DNA of 58,606 bases from an uncultured Collinsella sp. (GCA_934668695.1 CAKUOD010000013.1:1-58606); one strand, 5' to 3'; shown: positions 32,091-40,999, counted from the stretch's first letter. Numbers and translations are program-made. The notes: generated from the letters alone by a model not told the origin.

Positions 32091-32185
32091 TTGCTTGCCG
32101 GGTGCTCAACCTTACGCTGCTTGGTACAAGTGATCTATCTGAAATATCTACCTGTAGGTAAACCCTTGTAGAAAGGTTGACTGTT

Positions 32186-33571
32186 ATGACTAGAGAACTC
32201 GATTTTGATGCCATTAAGGCTGCTGCTGAGTCCCATCGTGCTGATATGACTCGCTTCCTGCGCGCCATGATCTCTCACCCCTCTGAGTCCTGCGAGGAGG
32301 GTGAGGTTGTCGCTTGCATCAAGGCCGAGATGGAGAGCCTTGGCTATGACGAGGTCAAGGTCGACGGCCTGGGCAACGTTATGGGCTTTATGGGCGAGGG
32401 CGACAAGATCATCGCCATCGACTCCCACATCGACACCGTCGGCATCGGCAACATCGAGAACTGGGATGCCGATCCCTATGAGGGCTACGAGACCGACGAG
32501 ATCATCTACGGCCGCGGCGGCTCCGACCAGGAGGGTGGCATGGCTTCTGCTACCTATGCTGCCAAGATGATGAAGGACATGGGCCTCATCCCCGAGGGCT
32601 ACAAGATCATGGTCGTCGGCACCGTCCAGGAAGAGGACTGCGACGGCATGTGCTGGCAGTACATCTACAACAAGGACGGCATTAAGCCCGAGTTCGTCAT
32701 TTCCACTGAGCCCACCGACGGCGGCATCTATCGCGGTCACCGCGGCCGCATGGAGATCCGCGTCGATGTTCACGGCACCTCCTGCCACGGTTCCGCTCCC
32801 GACCGCGGCGATAACGCCATCTACAAGATGGCCGACATCATCGCCGACGTCCGCGCCCTCAACAACAACGGCTGCGACGAGTCGACCGACATCAAGGGCC
32901 TCGTCAAGATGCTCGACCCCAAGTACAACCCCGAGCACTTTGAGGATGCCCGCTTCCTGGGTCGTGGCACCTGCACCGTCAGCCAGATCTTCTACACCAG
33001 CCCCAGCCGCTGCGCCGTGGCCGATTCCTGCGCCATCTCCATCGACCGTCGCATGACCGCCGGTGAGACCTGGGAGTCCTGCCTGGACGAGATCCGCAAC
33101 CTGCCGGCCGCCAAGAAGTACGGCGACGACGTGAAGGTCTCCATGTACATGTACGACCGTCCGTCCTGGACCGGCGAGGTCTACGAGACCGAGGCTTACT
33201 TCCCCACGTGGATCAACAAGGAGACTGCTCCGCACGTCAAGGCCCTCGTCGACGCCCACAAGGCCATGTTCGGTGACGAGCGCATCGGCTGCGAGCCCAG
33301 CATGGATAAGCGCACCGGTCGTCCGCTGTGCGACAAGTGGACCTTCTCCACGAACTGCGTTTCCATCCAGGGCCGCTATGGCATCCCCTGCGTCGGCTTT
33401 GGCCCGGGTGCCGAGTCTCAGGCTCACGCTCCCAACGAGGTCACCTACAAGGACGACCTGGTCACCGCTGCCGCCATGTATGTGGCTGCCCTGAACCTCT
33501 ACGATCCGAGCCAGGCCGATGGCGACGCCACCGTGTTCCGCGCCGGTCTGACCAACAACAAGATCGACTAG
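32186..33571 (+). CDS. ygeY: YgeY, M20-family hydrolase linked to selenium metabolism
   Basis: This 461-residue metallohydrolase is related to peptidases of the ArgE/DapE/CPG2 type. The metal ligands H and D are in [10 protein letters not shown] (about H81, D83), and a second pair of acidic residues is in [11 protein letters not shown]. The dimerisation domain starts near 195 with [14 protein letters not shown]. The family is defined by its place beside ygeX and ygeW and probably cleaves an N-acyl or carbamoyl amide in purine breakdown. ATG 32186 is preceded by GAAAGG at the right distance; TTG 32177 is less likely. Confidence 0.93.
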   Translation: MTRELDFDAIKAAAESHRADMTRFLRAMISHPSESCEEGEVVACIKAEMESLGYDEVKVDGLGNVMGFMGEGDKIIAIDSHIDTVGIGNIENWDADPYEGYETDEIIYGRGGSDQEGGMASATYAAKMMKDMGLIPEGYKIMVVGTVQEEDCDGMCWQYIYNKDGIKPEFVISTEPTDGGIYRGHRGRMEIRVDVHGTSCHGSAPDRGDNAIYKMADIIADVRALNNNGCDESTDIKGLVKMLDPKYNPEHFEDARFLGRGTCTVSQIFYTSPSRCAVADSCAISIDRRMTAGETWESCLDEIRNLPAAKKYGDDVKVSMYMYDRPSWTGEVYETEAYFPTWINKETAPHVKALVDAHKAMFGDERIGCEPSMDKRTGRPLCDKWTFSTNCVSIQGRYGIPCVGFGPGAESQAHAPNEVTYKDDLVTAAAMYVAALNLYDPSQADGDATVFRAGLTNNKID

Positions 33572-33593
33572 TCCCATTCCTTGATCTTGTTGA

Positions 33594-33618
33594 GCCGGGG
33601 GCCGCTCGTGTCCCCGGC
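33594..33618 (+). other. GC-rich hairpin between ygeY and ygeW
   Basis: GCCGGGG pairs with CCCCGGC across an 11-nt loop, with no T run. The 200-bp gap shows no gene; the hairpin may limit read-through or stabilise the ygeY mRNA. Confidence 0.4.
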
Positions 33619-33772
33619 ATCCCCTGTTGACTTGGGGCCCGCGGTCGTTATCTCCCATGCTTCCTCAACGGTAGCGGGTCCTCGTCATAGCGCTCTGCAT
33701 GTTCTAGCCACACGCGCATGCCGGAGCACATCTACTCATTGCGATCGTTTCATCTTTGGAAAGGATATTTAC

Positions 33773-34975
33773 ATGGACGCCAAGTTTACCGAGCTCGTCG
33801 AGCAGCTGAACGGCCTCGATTTTAAGGGTATGTACGGCAGTGACTTCCTGCACACCTGGGATAAGACCACCGATGAGCTCAAGGCGCTCTATATCGTCGC
33901 CGACGCTCTGCGCGAGCTGCGCGAGAACAACGTTTCGTCCAAGATCTTCGACTCGGGCCTGGCTGTCTCGCTGTTCCGCGACAATTCCACCCGTACGCGT
34001 TTCTCCTTCTCTAAGGCCGCCAACCTGCTCGGCCTTGAGCTGCAGGACCTGGACGAGAAGAAGTCCCAGATCGCTCACGGCGAGACCGTCCGCGAGACCG
34101 CTACCATGATCTCCTTCATGGCCGACGTCATCGGCATCCGCGACGACATGTACATCGGCAAGGGCGACGCCTACATGGCCGAGGTCTCCGAGTCCGTGCA
34201 GCAGGCCTATGAGGATGGCGTTCTGGATCACCGTCCCACGCTCATCTCCCTGCAGTCCGATTCCGACCACCCCACGCAGTCCTCTGCCGACATGCTCTAC
34301 CTCATCAACGAGTTTGGCGGTCTTGAGAACCTCAAGGGCAAAAAGGTTGCCGTCACCTGGGCCTATTCGCCCTCTTACGGCAAGCCGCTGTCCTGCCCGC
34401 AGTCGCTGATCAGCCTGCTGCCCCGTTTTGGCATGGACGTCACCCTGGCCCACCCCGAGGGCTACGACCTCATGCCCGAGGTCGTCGAGCGCGCCAAGGG
34501 CTATGCCGCCGAATCCGGCACCACCTTTAAGCAGGTCAACACCATGGCCGAGGCCTTCGAGGGCGCCGACATCGTAATCCCCAAGAGCTGGGCTCCGTTT
34601 GCCGCCATGGAGAAGCGCACCAACCTGTACGCCGAGGGCGACGACGCCGGCATCGCAGCGCTCGAGAAGGAGCTGCTCGCCCAGAACGCCACCCATCAGG
34701 ATTGGTGCTCCACGACCGAGCTCATGGAGAAGACCGCCAACGGCCAGGACACCATCTTTATGCATCCGCTGCCCGCCGACATCTCCGGTGTCTCCTGCGA
34801 GCACGGCGAGGTCAACGCCGACGTCTTCGACATGCATCGTGTGGGCATGTACAAGGAGGCCAGCTACAAGCCGTACGCCATCGCAGCCATGATGTTCCTG
34901 CAGAAGGTTGCCGATCCCGCCGCTACCCTCAAAGCCCTCGACGAGCGCAACACCGCCCGTTGGTTCCAGGCCTAA
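33773..34975 (+). CDS. ygeW: YgeW, knotted carbamoyltransferase
   Basis: This 400-residue enzyme is of the aspartate/ornithine carbamoyltransferase superfamily. The carbamoyl-phosphate loop STRTRFSF is at residues 72-79. The HPLPADISGVSC motif near 325 carries the conserved HPLP. YgeW-type proteins are longer than ornithine carbamoyltransferase and form a distinct knotted group of unresolved substrate, found next to ygeX and ygeY. In the catabolic direction they could form carbamoyl phosphate and so ATP. The start has AAAGGA 9 nt upstream; the longer frame to 33581 has no site. A terminator follows. Confidence 0.93.
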   Translation: MDAKFTELVEQLNGLDFKGMYGSDFLHTWDKTTDELKALYIVADALRELRENNVSSKIFDSGLAVSLFRDNSTRTRFSFSKAANLLGLELQDLDEKKSQIAHGETVRETATMISFMADVIGIRDDMYIGKGDAYMAEVSESVQQAYEDGVLDHRPTLISLQSDSDHPTQSSADMLYLINEFGGLENLKGKKVAVTWAYSPSYGKPLSCPQSLISLLPRFGMDVTLAHPEGYDLMPEVVERAKGYAAESGTTFKQVNTMAEAFEGADIVIPKSWAPFAAMEKRTNLYAEGDDAGIAALEKELLAQNATHQDWCSTTELMEKTANGQDTIFMHPLPADISGVSCEHGEVNADVFDMHRVGMYKEASYKPYAIAAMMFLQKVADPAATLKALDERNTARWFQA

Positions 34976-34997
34976 AGCCGCGCTGAGGTAAGCCATG

Positions 34998-35037
34998 TAA
35001 AGGGGGCGCTCTGCCAACCGGCGGGGTGCCCCTTTTT
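34998..35037 (+). terminator. Terminator after ygeW
   Basis: AAGGGGGC and GCCCCTTT form a stem around a GC-rich loop with a T run, so it ends the ygeX-ygeY-ygeW transcript. Confidence 0.75.
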
Positions 35038-35125
35038 GCATCGTGGGCGTGCGGGATAAGCGCTTTCGATGTAGATGCCCCGCGACGCGAGTTATGGGTA
35101 CGATGGTTTCAGGGGAGGTATCGCC

Positions 35126-35740
35126 ATGAAACTTGGTTGCGTCATTATGGCTTCGGGCGAGGGCAAGCGGTTTGGCTCTAACAAGATGCTTGCCGATATC
35201 TATGGCAAGCCGCTGATTGCCCGGACTATCGATTCGGTTCCCCGGGGCTTTGACGTCGTGGTTTCGACGCGTTGGCCCGAGGTCGCCCAGATTTGTGATG
35301 ACAAGCATTGCCCGTGCGTGCTGCACGATGGCGAGCTGCGCAGCGAAAGCGTCCGTGCGGGCCTTTCGTGGGGGGCGAGCCGCGGCTGGAAGGGTTGCCT
35401 CTTTTTGCCGGGCGACCAGCCGCTTGTGAGCGCGGATTCTTTTGAGGCTATGGTTCGTGCATTTGATGAGCGTGGCCGCAAGCATCCGGTGCGTCTTGCG
35501 TGCAATGGTGAGCCTTCGAGCCCGGTGCTCTTTCCGGCGGAACTGTTCGATGCACTTATGTGTCTTGAGGGCAAGGACGGTGGCGGTTCGATCCTCAGGG
35601 ACCGTATCGACGTGGTGCTGGTCGAGGCGCGTGCCTACGAGCTGTGGGACGTCGATACCGCCAAGGGACAGCAACGCGTAACGGAGCATATCGCCGCCTG
35701 CTCGTATTTTGATCGCGTGGCCAACTGCATCAATCAATAA
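35126..35740 (+). CDS. mocA: MobA-like nucleotidyltransferase (MocA/YgfJ type)
   Basis: This 204-residue protein has the NTP-transferase P-loop-like start MASGEGKRFGSNKM at residues 8-21 and the metal-binding LFLPGDQPL near 92-100. Family members attach CMP to molybdopterin to make the cytosine dinucleotide cofactor of Mo-hydroxylases. Its place between ygeW and hyuA, in the selenium-molybdenum hydroxylase set, matches E. coli ygfJ/mocA. AGGGGAGG precedes ATG 35126. It would supply cofactor for the enzyme encoded at 14350. Confidence 0.88.
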   Translation: MKLGCVIMASGEGKRFGSNKMLADIYGKPLIARTIDSVPRGFDVVVSTRWPEVAQICDDKHCPCVLHDGELRSESVRAGLSWGASRGWKGCLFLPGDQPLVSADSFEAMVRAFDERGRKHPVRLACNGEPSSPVLFPAELFDALMCLEGKDGGGSILRDRIDVVLVEARAYELWDVDTAKGQQRVTEHIAACSYFDRVANCINQ

Positions 35741-35749
35741 GGAGCAATA

Positions 35750-37117
35750 ATGATCATCATCAAAAACGGCGCGCTCGTGACGCCACAGGGGCTTCGCCGC
35801 GCCGATCTTGCCATGGATGGCGATAAGATCGTGCAGATCGCAGCTGCGATTGAGCCGGCCGAGGGCGATACCGTCGAGGATGCCGCGGGCTGCTGGGTGT
35901 TCCCCGGCTTTATCGATGCCCACACGCACATGCAGTGCTGGACCGGCATGGATTGGACGGCCGATAGCTTTGAGACCGGCACGCGCGCGGCTGCCTGCGG
36001 CGGCACGACGACCATCGTGGACTACGCGACGGCCGATCGCGGCGTGACCATGCCCGATGCCTTGGCCGAGTGGCATCGCCGCGCCGACGGAACCTGCACG
36101 GCCAACTACGCCTTTCATATGGCGCTCGCCGAGTGGAACGAGCGCAATCGCGCCGACCTCTCGGCCATGCGCGAGGCGGGCGTATCGTCGTTTAAGACCT
36201 ACTTTGCCTACGATCATCTGCGCCTGGACGATGCCGAGACACTCGAGGTGCTCGAGGAGCTCAAGCGTATTGGCGGCATACTGTGCGTGCATTGCGAGAA
36301 CGGTACGCTGGTGAATGAGCTGCAGAGGCGCGTGTTTGAGCAGGGTATCCACGGGCCCGAGGGCCATGCGCTCAGCCGTCCGGACGTGTGCGAGGCCGAG
36401 GCCGTGAGCCGGCTGCTGTATCTGGCGCACTTGGCCGGGGATGCTCCGGTCAACGTGGTGCACCTTTCGACCAAGCTGGGGCTCGAGGCTATCCGTGCCG
36501 CCAAGGCGCGCGGGCAGAAGAATATCTATGTCGAGACCTGCCCTCAGTATCTGATGCTCGACGATACGTGCTACTTGGAGCAGGGCGAGGACGGCTTTGC
36601 GGGTGCCAAGTATGTGATGAGCCCGCCGTTGCGCCATGCCGGCGACCGTGCGGCTCTGCGCGAAGCACTTGTGGCCGGCGAGATCGATACCATCGCCACC
36701 GACCACTGCAGCTTTAACCTGCACGGACAAAAGGACCGCGGGCGCGACGACTTCCGCGCGATTCCCAACGGCGGGCCCGGTGTGGAGCATCGCCCCGTCG
36801 CGATTGCTACGAGCTTTGAGGGACAGCTGGGTCCTGAGGATCTGTGCCGCCTGATGAGCGAGAACCCGGCGCGCGTGTTTGGCATGTATCCGCGCAAGGG
36901 CTGTCTTGCCGAGGGCTCCGATGCCGATGTGTGCGTGTGGGATCCCCAGGCGCGCTGGACGATTCGCGCGGCGACGCAGCACCAGGCTGTGGACTACACG
37001 CCGCTCGAGGGCTTTGAGGCGCACGGCCGCGCCAAGGCTGTGTTTGTGAACGGCGTGCTGGCCGCGCGCGACGGCGAGCCCACCGGAGCCCAACCCGGCC
37101 GCTACGTTTCCCGCTAA
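35750..37117 (+). CDS. hyuA: D-hydantoinase/dihydropyrimidinase family hydrolase
   Basis: This 455-residue amidohydrolase has metal ligands in DAHTHMQCW (H58, H60), a carboxylated lysine in SFKTYFAY near residue 149, later histidines in VHLSTKLG-type and CVHCENG segments, and the aspartate in IATDHCSF. It opens cyclic diamides such as hydantoins and dihydropyrimidines. E. coli hyuA (ygeZ) occupies the same cluster. It lies 9 nt after the MocA-like gene in one operon. Allantoinase-like action on a urate-derived ring is a reasonable inference. Confidence 0.92.
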   Translation: MIIIKNGALVTPQGLRRADLAMDGDKIVQIAAAIEPAEGDTVEDAAGCWVFPGFIDAHTHMQCWTGMDWTADSFETGTRAAACGGTTTIVDYATADRGVTMPDALAEWHRRADGTCTANYAFHMALAEWNERNRADLSAMREAGVSSFKTYFAYDHLRLDDAETLEVLEELKRIGGILCVHCENGTLVNELQRRVFEQGIHGPEGHALSRPDVCEAEAVSRLLYLAHLAGDAPVNVVHLSTKLGLEAIRAAKARGQKNIYVETCPQYLMLDDTCYLEQGEDGFAGAKYVMSPPLRHAGDRAALREALVAGEIDTIATDHCSFNLHGQKDRGRDDFRAIPNGGPGVEHRPVAIATSFEGQLGPEDLCRLMSENPARVFGMYPRKGCLAEGSDADVCVWDPQARWTIRAATQHQAVDYTPLEGFEAHGRAKAVFVNGVLAARDGEPTGAQPGRYVSR

Positions 37118-37131
37118 CAGGAAGGCCGCCA

Positions 37132-37168
37132 GGGTAGCTAAAAGAGCCCCGTCCCAAATTAGCTACCC
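37132..37168. terminator. Convergent hairpin between hyuA and yqeC
   Basis: GGGTAGCTAA and TTAGCTACCC form a perfect 10-bp stem with a 17-nt loop. The right arm overlaps the last codons of yqeC. It probably stops both convergent transcripts. Confidence 0.55.
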
Positions 37169-37900
37169 CTTGAGGCTGGTGGCGACGACGGGGCGGCCGA
37201 GGGCCGTCTCAAAGCGGCCTGCCATAGTCGGGTCGCTGAGCGTGTCGACTTGGTTGAGCATGATGTGGGCATTGTTGAGGTTCAGCATCTGCAGCTCGGC
37301 ATTGAGCACCTGGGCGACGCGCTCTGGGGTGGCAGCGTCGGTGGGCTCGCAGCCGCAGCGCTCGCAGAAGAGCTCGGGGCGGTGGACGACCTCGGCGATG
37401 GGCTTGCCCAGCCCCGAGGCGCCGACGAGCCAGATGACGTTGGCCGTGCCGGCGGGAACGACCGGCTCCCACGGGGCGTGCGCCTTGAGCGGGAGTCGCT
37501 TGCTGCCGTCCGCCTCGGCCAACACATAGTCAAAGCGCTGCGCCAGCTCGTTGAGCGGCTCGGCGGGGGCGGAGAGCTTGCCTGTCTCCGGGTTCAAAAC
37601 GCCCGCCTGGCAGATACTTCCGCGGACAAGTCCCGCGCATGCCTCGCAGGTGCAGCCGGGAACATGTAGAGTCCCCGGCTTCCAAGGCGCGGCGTCCAGG
37701 CGACGGCTCGACCCGTCCCATGGCACGCCGGCGACGGGAAACATGTGCGTGGTGGTACAGAGGAGCACGCGGCCGCCAGTGCGCATGAGCTCGAGACCCA
37801 GCGTCTTCAGCAGCGTCGACTTGCCGCCACTGCCGATAATCGCGGTAATGCCCGGCTCGATCCTGAGCGCGGAGGCAAGATTGCCGCTAACCGTTTCCAT
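37163..37900 (-). CDS. yqeC: YqeC, putative selenium-dependent hydroxylase accessory protein
   Basis: This 245-residue protein has a P-loop IIGSGGKSTLLKTL near residues 21-34, a TTTHMFP motif near 50 and an acidic VLAEADGSKRLPLKAH near 128-142, typical of the YqeC family. By genome association it is needed for the labile selenium cofactor of Mo-hydroxylases; the reaction is not known. It is the only gene of the right arm on the minus strand and is divergent from yqeB. A palindromic TGAT(N8)ATCA element sits in the gap at 37924-37939. Confidence 0.9.
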   Translation of the reverse strand: METVSGNLASALRIEPGITAIIGSGGKSTLLKTLGLELMRTGGRVLLCTTTHMFPVAGVPWDGSSRRLDAAPWKPGTLHVPGCTCEACAGLVRGSICQAGVLNPETGKLSAPAEPLNELAQRFDYVLAEADGSKRLPLKAHAPWEPVVPAGTANVIWLVGASGLGKPIAEVVHRPELFCERCGCEPTDAATPERVAQVLNAELQMLNLNNAHIMLNQVDTLSDPTMAGRFETALGRPVVATSLKG

Positions 37901-37913
37901 CTGTTCACCGCCG

Positions 37914-37939
37914 TATAATACTGTGATAATAAATAATCA
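37914..37939. promoter_or_regulatory. Divergent promoter/operator between yqeC and yqeB
   Basis: TATAAT at 37914-37919 is a consensus -10 on the + strand, although I see no good -35. Next to it TGATAAT-AA-ATAATCA (37924-37939) is an inverted repeat with one mismatch. It could be a shared operator. Confidence 0.35.
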
Positions 37940-38002
37940 TCAGAGTAGCGGCCGAACCGCTTTTGCTCTGCTCAAACCGTAGCACAGGGAGGTGCCCCGG
38001 GA

Positions 38003-38797
38003 ATGCTCGTTTATGTTCGCGGTGCCGGCGATATCGCCACGGGCGTCGCCGCTCGCTTGGTGCGCGCCGGCGTTTCGGTCGTTATGGCCGATATCGCGGT
38101 TCCCACGTGCATCCGCCGCACGATCTGTTTTTGCGAGGCCATTCGCCTGGGCGAGGTCGAGGTCGAAGGCATTCGCGCTCGCTTGGCACAGACGCCGGCT
38201 GAGGCGCTTGAGATTACCGAGACTGGAGACGTCGCCGTTGTGGTGGACCCTCAGGCCAAGATGCTCGATGAGCTTAAACCCGCGGCTGTGGTCGACGCGA
38301 TTTTGGCTAAGCGCAACTTGGGCACCACGCGCGACATGGCGCCTGCCGTCATCGCTGTGGGGCCGGGCTTTACCGCGCCGGTTGACTGCGACGCCGTGGT
38401 CGAGACCATGCGCGGGCATTTTCTCGGCCGTGTCATTACCCAAGGTTCGCCCCAGCCCAACACGGGCGTGCCGGGCATTATCGCCGGCTATGGCAAGGAA
38501 CGTGTTATCCACAGCCCCGCCGCCGGCGTGTTTAGGTCCGACCGCACCATCGGCGACATCGTGAGTGCCGGCGAGTGTGTTGGGTATGCGGGTGATACTC
38601 CCATGGTCACGCAGATCGATGGCTGTCTGCGCGGGCTTTTGGCGAACGGCGTGCAGGTGACTGAGGGCTTTAAATGCGCCGACGTCGACCCGCGCGGCGA
38701 TGCCAGCTATATCAACTATATTTCGGACAAGGCGACGTCGGTCGGCGGCGGCGTGCTCGAGGCGCTCGCCATGCTCACCGATGTCTTTAGAGGATAG
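38003..38797 (+). CDS. yqeB: YqeB, selenium-dependent molybdenum hydroxylase system protein
   Basis: This 264-residue protein has an N-terminal Rossmann-like VRGAGDIATGVAARL near residues 4-18 and the conserved VGPGFTAPVDCDAVVET near 114. Family members (EF2563 type) co-occur with the selenium-linked Mo-hydroxylase and are thought to act in cofactor maturation or insertion. The gene is followed at 9 nt by the XdhC-type gene. GGGAGGTG lies 10-17 nt before the ATG. Confidence 0.9.
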   Translation: MLVYVRGAGDIATGVAARLVRAGVSVVMADIAVPTCIRRTICFCEAIRLGEVEVEGIRARLAQTPAEALEITETGDVAVVVDPQAKMLDELKPAAVVDAILAKRNLGTTRDMAPAVIAVGPGFTAPVDCDAVVETMRGHFLGRVITQGSPQPNTGVPGIIAGYGKERVIHSPAAGVFRSDRTIGDIVSAGECVGYAGDTPMVTQIDGCLRGLLANGVQVTEGFKCADVDPRGDASYINYISDKATSVGGGVLEALAMLTDVFRG

Positions 38798-38806
38798 AAG
38801 GCGGCA

Positions 38807-39850
38807 ATGGAAAAGCTCGATGTGGTGAATGCGGCGCTTGCCGCCCTGCGTGCTGGCGAGACGTGCGAGCTGGTGGTCGTGGCCGGTACGGCGGGGTCGT
38901 CCCCGCGCGGTGTGGGCGCATGGATGGCCGTCTTTGCCGATGGCAGCCAGGCGGGCACTATCGGCGGCGGCAAGATTGAGCTCTTTGCGCTGGACGAGGC
39001 GCGCGAGCTGCTGGCCGGGGGTAAATCGCGTCTGGTCCGCTACACCATGGGCGGCGAGAACTCCGATACCGGCATGATTTGCGGCGGAGCTATCTGCCTG
39101 TGCTATCTGCACCTGGACGCGACCAAGGCACCGTTGTTCCAGGAGATTGCCAATGTGCTGGCGTATCGACGCATCGGCGACTTCGTCATTGACTTTGAGC
39201 CGTTTATCGCAAGCGCGCTCGAGGGCGATGTGGCTGAGTACCATGGCGAGGCATCACGCCATACCATTGACGGCTGCCCCGGGCTTTCGCTGGTTGAGGA
39301 GGGGAGTAAGGTCACCTACACCAACGCGGCCTCCGAGATTCCCGCGGCGCACATCGAGACGCTCTGCCCCGAGGGCCTGACCTATATCTTTGGCTGCGGC
39401 CACGTGGGCGCTGCGACGGCGCGGGTGCTCACGGCGGCGGGCTTTGCCGTCGTGGCTTGCGACGACCGCCCCGGCACGCTGACCCCCGAATGGGTGCCCG
39501 GTGTCTACGACCGTCGTCTGGTCGACTACAAGAACCTGAGCGAGCCGTGTCCCATCGGTCCGCGCGACCTGGTGGTCGTCGCCACGGCGGGTCACAAGTC
39601 CGATATCGACGTGGTGATTCAGGCCATGCGCGCCAAACCCGCCTATCTGGGCTGCTTGGGCTCGCGCCGCAAGACGGCCTTTGTGCGCGCCCGCCTGGAG
39701 CAGGAGGGCTTTACGCAGGAGCAAATCGACGAGCTGCACCTGCCGATCGGTGTCGCCATCGAGGCCGAGGACCCCGAGGAGATCGCCATCTCCATCGCTG
39801 CCGAGATGATTCACCTGCGCCGCACCAAGCTCGTCCCCCGCAAGCGCTAA
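38807..39850 (+). CDS. xdhC: XdhC/CoxI family molybdenum-cofactor maturation protein
   Basis: This 347-residue protein is built of two conserved parts. An N-terminal XdhC domain has VAGTAGSSPRGVGAWM near 24-40 and GTIGGGKIE near 50-58. A C-terminal Rossmann domain has YIFGCGHVGAATARVL near 191-206, then CDDRPG. XdhC proteins bind the molybdenum cofactor, promote its sulfuration (or selenation in this system) and insert it into the hydroxylase. It is the last catabolic gene before the ribosomal operon resumes. Confidence 0.9.
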   Translation: MEKLDVVNAALAALRAGETCELVVVAGTAGSSPRGVGAWMAVFADGSQAGTIGGGKIELFALDEARELLAGGKSRLVRYTMGGENSDTGMICGGAICLCYLHLDATKAPLFQEIANVLAYRRIGDFVIDFEPFIASALEGDVAEYHGEASRHTIDGCPGLSLVEEGSKVTYTNAASEIPAAHIETLCPEGLTYIFGCGHVGAATARVLTAAGFAVVACDDRPGTLTPEWVPGVYDRRLVDYKNLSEPCPIGPRDLVVVATAGHKSDIDVVIQAMRAKPAYLGCLGSRRKTAFVRARLEQEGFTQEQIDELHLPIGVAIEAEDPEEIAISIAAEMIHLRRTKLVPRKR

Positions 39851-39867
39851 TCGCATCCCCATATATG

Positions 39868-39934
39868 AGTTGCGGTGAAATACGGACTGTTTAAGCCTGT
39901 TAAGCCGTCAAACAGTCCCTATTTCACCGCAACT
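39868..39934. repeat. Large inverted repeat, 25-bp arms, upstream of rplE
   Basis: The arms at 39868-39892 (starting AGTTGCGGTGAAATA) and 39910-39934 match as reverse complements at 24 of 25 positions around a 17-nt loop. It lies just after the XdhC-type gene, so it can act as a terminator-like structure. Its form suggests a mobile palindromic repeat family. Confidence 0.8.
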
Positions 39935-40010
39935 GCCATTTTCCTCCGGTCCCGTGCGGATCGGTTTGTGCGGGGGAGTTGTGGAGTTGTGCAGGCAGAC
40001 GAGGTTTTTC

Positions 40011-40039
40011 TGGAAATACGCTCCCGATGCGCGTATAGT
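40011..40039 (+). promoter_or_regulatory. Likely promoter of the rplE-led ribosomal operon
   Basis: TGGAAA (40011-40016), a 17-nt spacer and TATAGT (40034-40039) give a usable sigma-70 promoter. The start would lie near 40046, leaving a leader of about 130 nt before rplE. A promoter is required here because rplX, its normal upstream neighbour, is 40 kb away behind a terminator. Confidence 0.55.
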
Positions 40040-40176
40040 ACCGATTGTTTTGTCGGCTCCTGCTGCGTCGAGTCCAAACCGCGAAATGCCATGAGCGGCG
40101 CGGATGCAGCCAGGAGGCACGAGGACAACCCATCGTGGCCACGCCCCGTGCTTAAAACCCCAAGAAGGAGTGAACA

Positions 40177-40734
40177 ATGGCAGAAGAGAAGTATGTGCCG
40201 CGTCTGAAGACCAAGTACAACAACGAGGTCAAGCAGCAGCTTCAGGACAAGTTCCAGTACGAGAACGTCATGATGATCCCCAAGTTTGAGAAGATCGTCG
40301 TGAACATGGGTGTCGGCGAGGCCGCTACCGATTCCAAGGCCATCGACGGTGCTGTGCGCGACCTGCGCGCCATCACCGGCCAGCAGCCGATGATCACCCG
40401 TGCCCGCAAGTCCATCGCTACCTTCCGCCTGCGCGCTGGTATGCCGATCGGCTGCAAGGTTACCCTGCGTGGCGACCGCATGTGGGAGTTCTTCGATCGT
40501 CTGACCTCCGTCGCAATCCCCCGTATCCGCGACTTCCGCGGCATCTCCGCCAAGAGCTTCGACGGCCGTGGTAACTTCTCCATGGGCGTCACCGAGCAGC
40601 TCATCTTCCCCGAGATCGACTTCGACTCCGTCGATCACCAGCGTGGTATGGACATCACTTTCGTGACCACCGCCAATACCGATGAGGAGGCCAAGGCCCT
40701 TCTGGACGCCTTCGGTTTCCCGTTCAAGAAATAG
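40177..40734 (+). CDS. rplE: 50S ribosomal protein L5
   Basis: This 185-residue L5 binds 5S rRNA in the central protuberance and contacts P-site tRNA. Landmarks are [11 protein letters not shown] near residue 40, [19 protein letters not shown] near 68, IGCKVTLRG and [18 protein letters not shown] lies just before the ATG. It opens the resumed spc operon, which is unusual, since rplN-rplX should precede it. Confidence 0.97.
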   Translation: MAEEKYVPRLKTKYNNEVKQQLQDKFQYENVMMIPKFEKIVVNMGVGEAATDSKAIDGAVRDLRAITGQQPMITRARKSIATFRLRAGMPIGCKVTLRGDRMWEFFDRLTSVAIPRIRDFRGISAKSFDGRGNFSMGVTEQLIFPEIDFDSVDHQRGMDITFVTTANTDEEAKALLDAFGFPFKK

Positions 40735-40751
40735 GTTCACCTGCCCTAATA

Positions 40752-40776
40752 GCGCCGTTCCCACAAGGGGGCGGCG
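40752..40776 (+). other. Intercistronic hairpin between rplE and rpsN
   Basis: CGCCG-TT-CCC pairs with GGG-GG-CGGCG across ACAAG, followed by TTTGGGG. It may be a partial attenuator or an mRNA-stability element inside the operon. Confidence 0.35.
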
Positions 40777-40813
40777 TTTGGGGCGAACAATACTCTATGT
40801 GAGGAGGATATAA

Positions 40814-40999
40814 GTGGCTAAGACATCGATGATCGTCAAGTGCAATCGCAAGCAGAAGTTCTCTACTCGTGAGTACACGCGCTGCCAGCGCTGCGGCCGT
40901 CCGCACTCTGTGTACCGCAAGTTCGGCCTGTGCCGTGTCTGCTTCCGTGAGCTTGCACTCAAGGGCGAGCTTCCCGGCGTTAAGAAGGCCAGCTGGTAA
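40814..40999 (+). CDS. rpsN: 30S ribosomal protein S14, zinc-binding short form
   Basis: This 61-residue S14 of the type Z class carries the zinc ribbon CQRCGRPH...CRVCFRE. It binds the 16S rRNA 3' domain. The start is GTG, preceded by GAGGAG. The length and the four cysteines mark the zinc-dependent form that is common in Gram-positive bacteria. Confidence 0.96.
   Translation: MAKTSMIVKCNRKQKFSTREYTRCQRCGRPHSVYRKFGLCRVCFRELALKGELPGVKKASW

Noticed and set aside
33704..37093. Minus-strand open frame of about 1130 codons across ygeW, mocA and hyuA
   Set aside because: It spans three well-supported plus-strand genes and their gaps, and its translation has the same artefactual composition.
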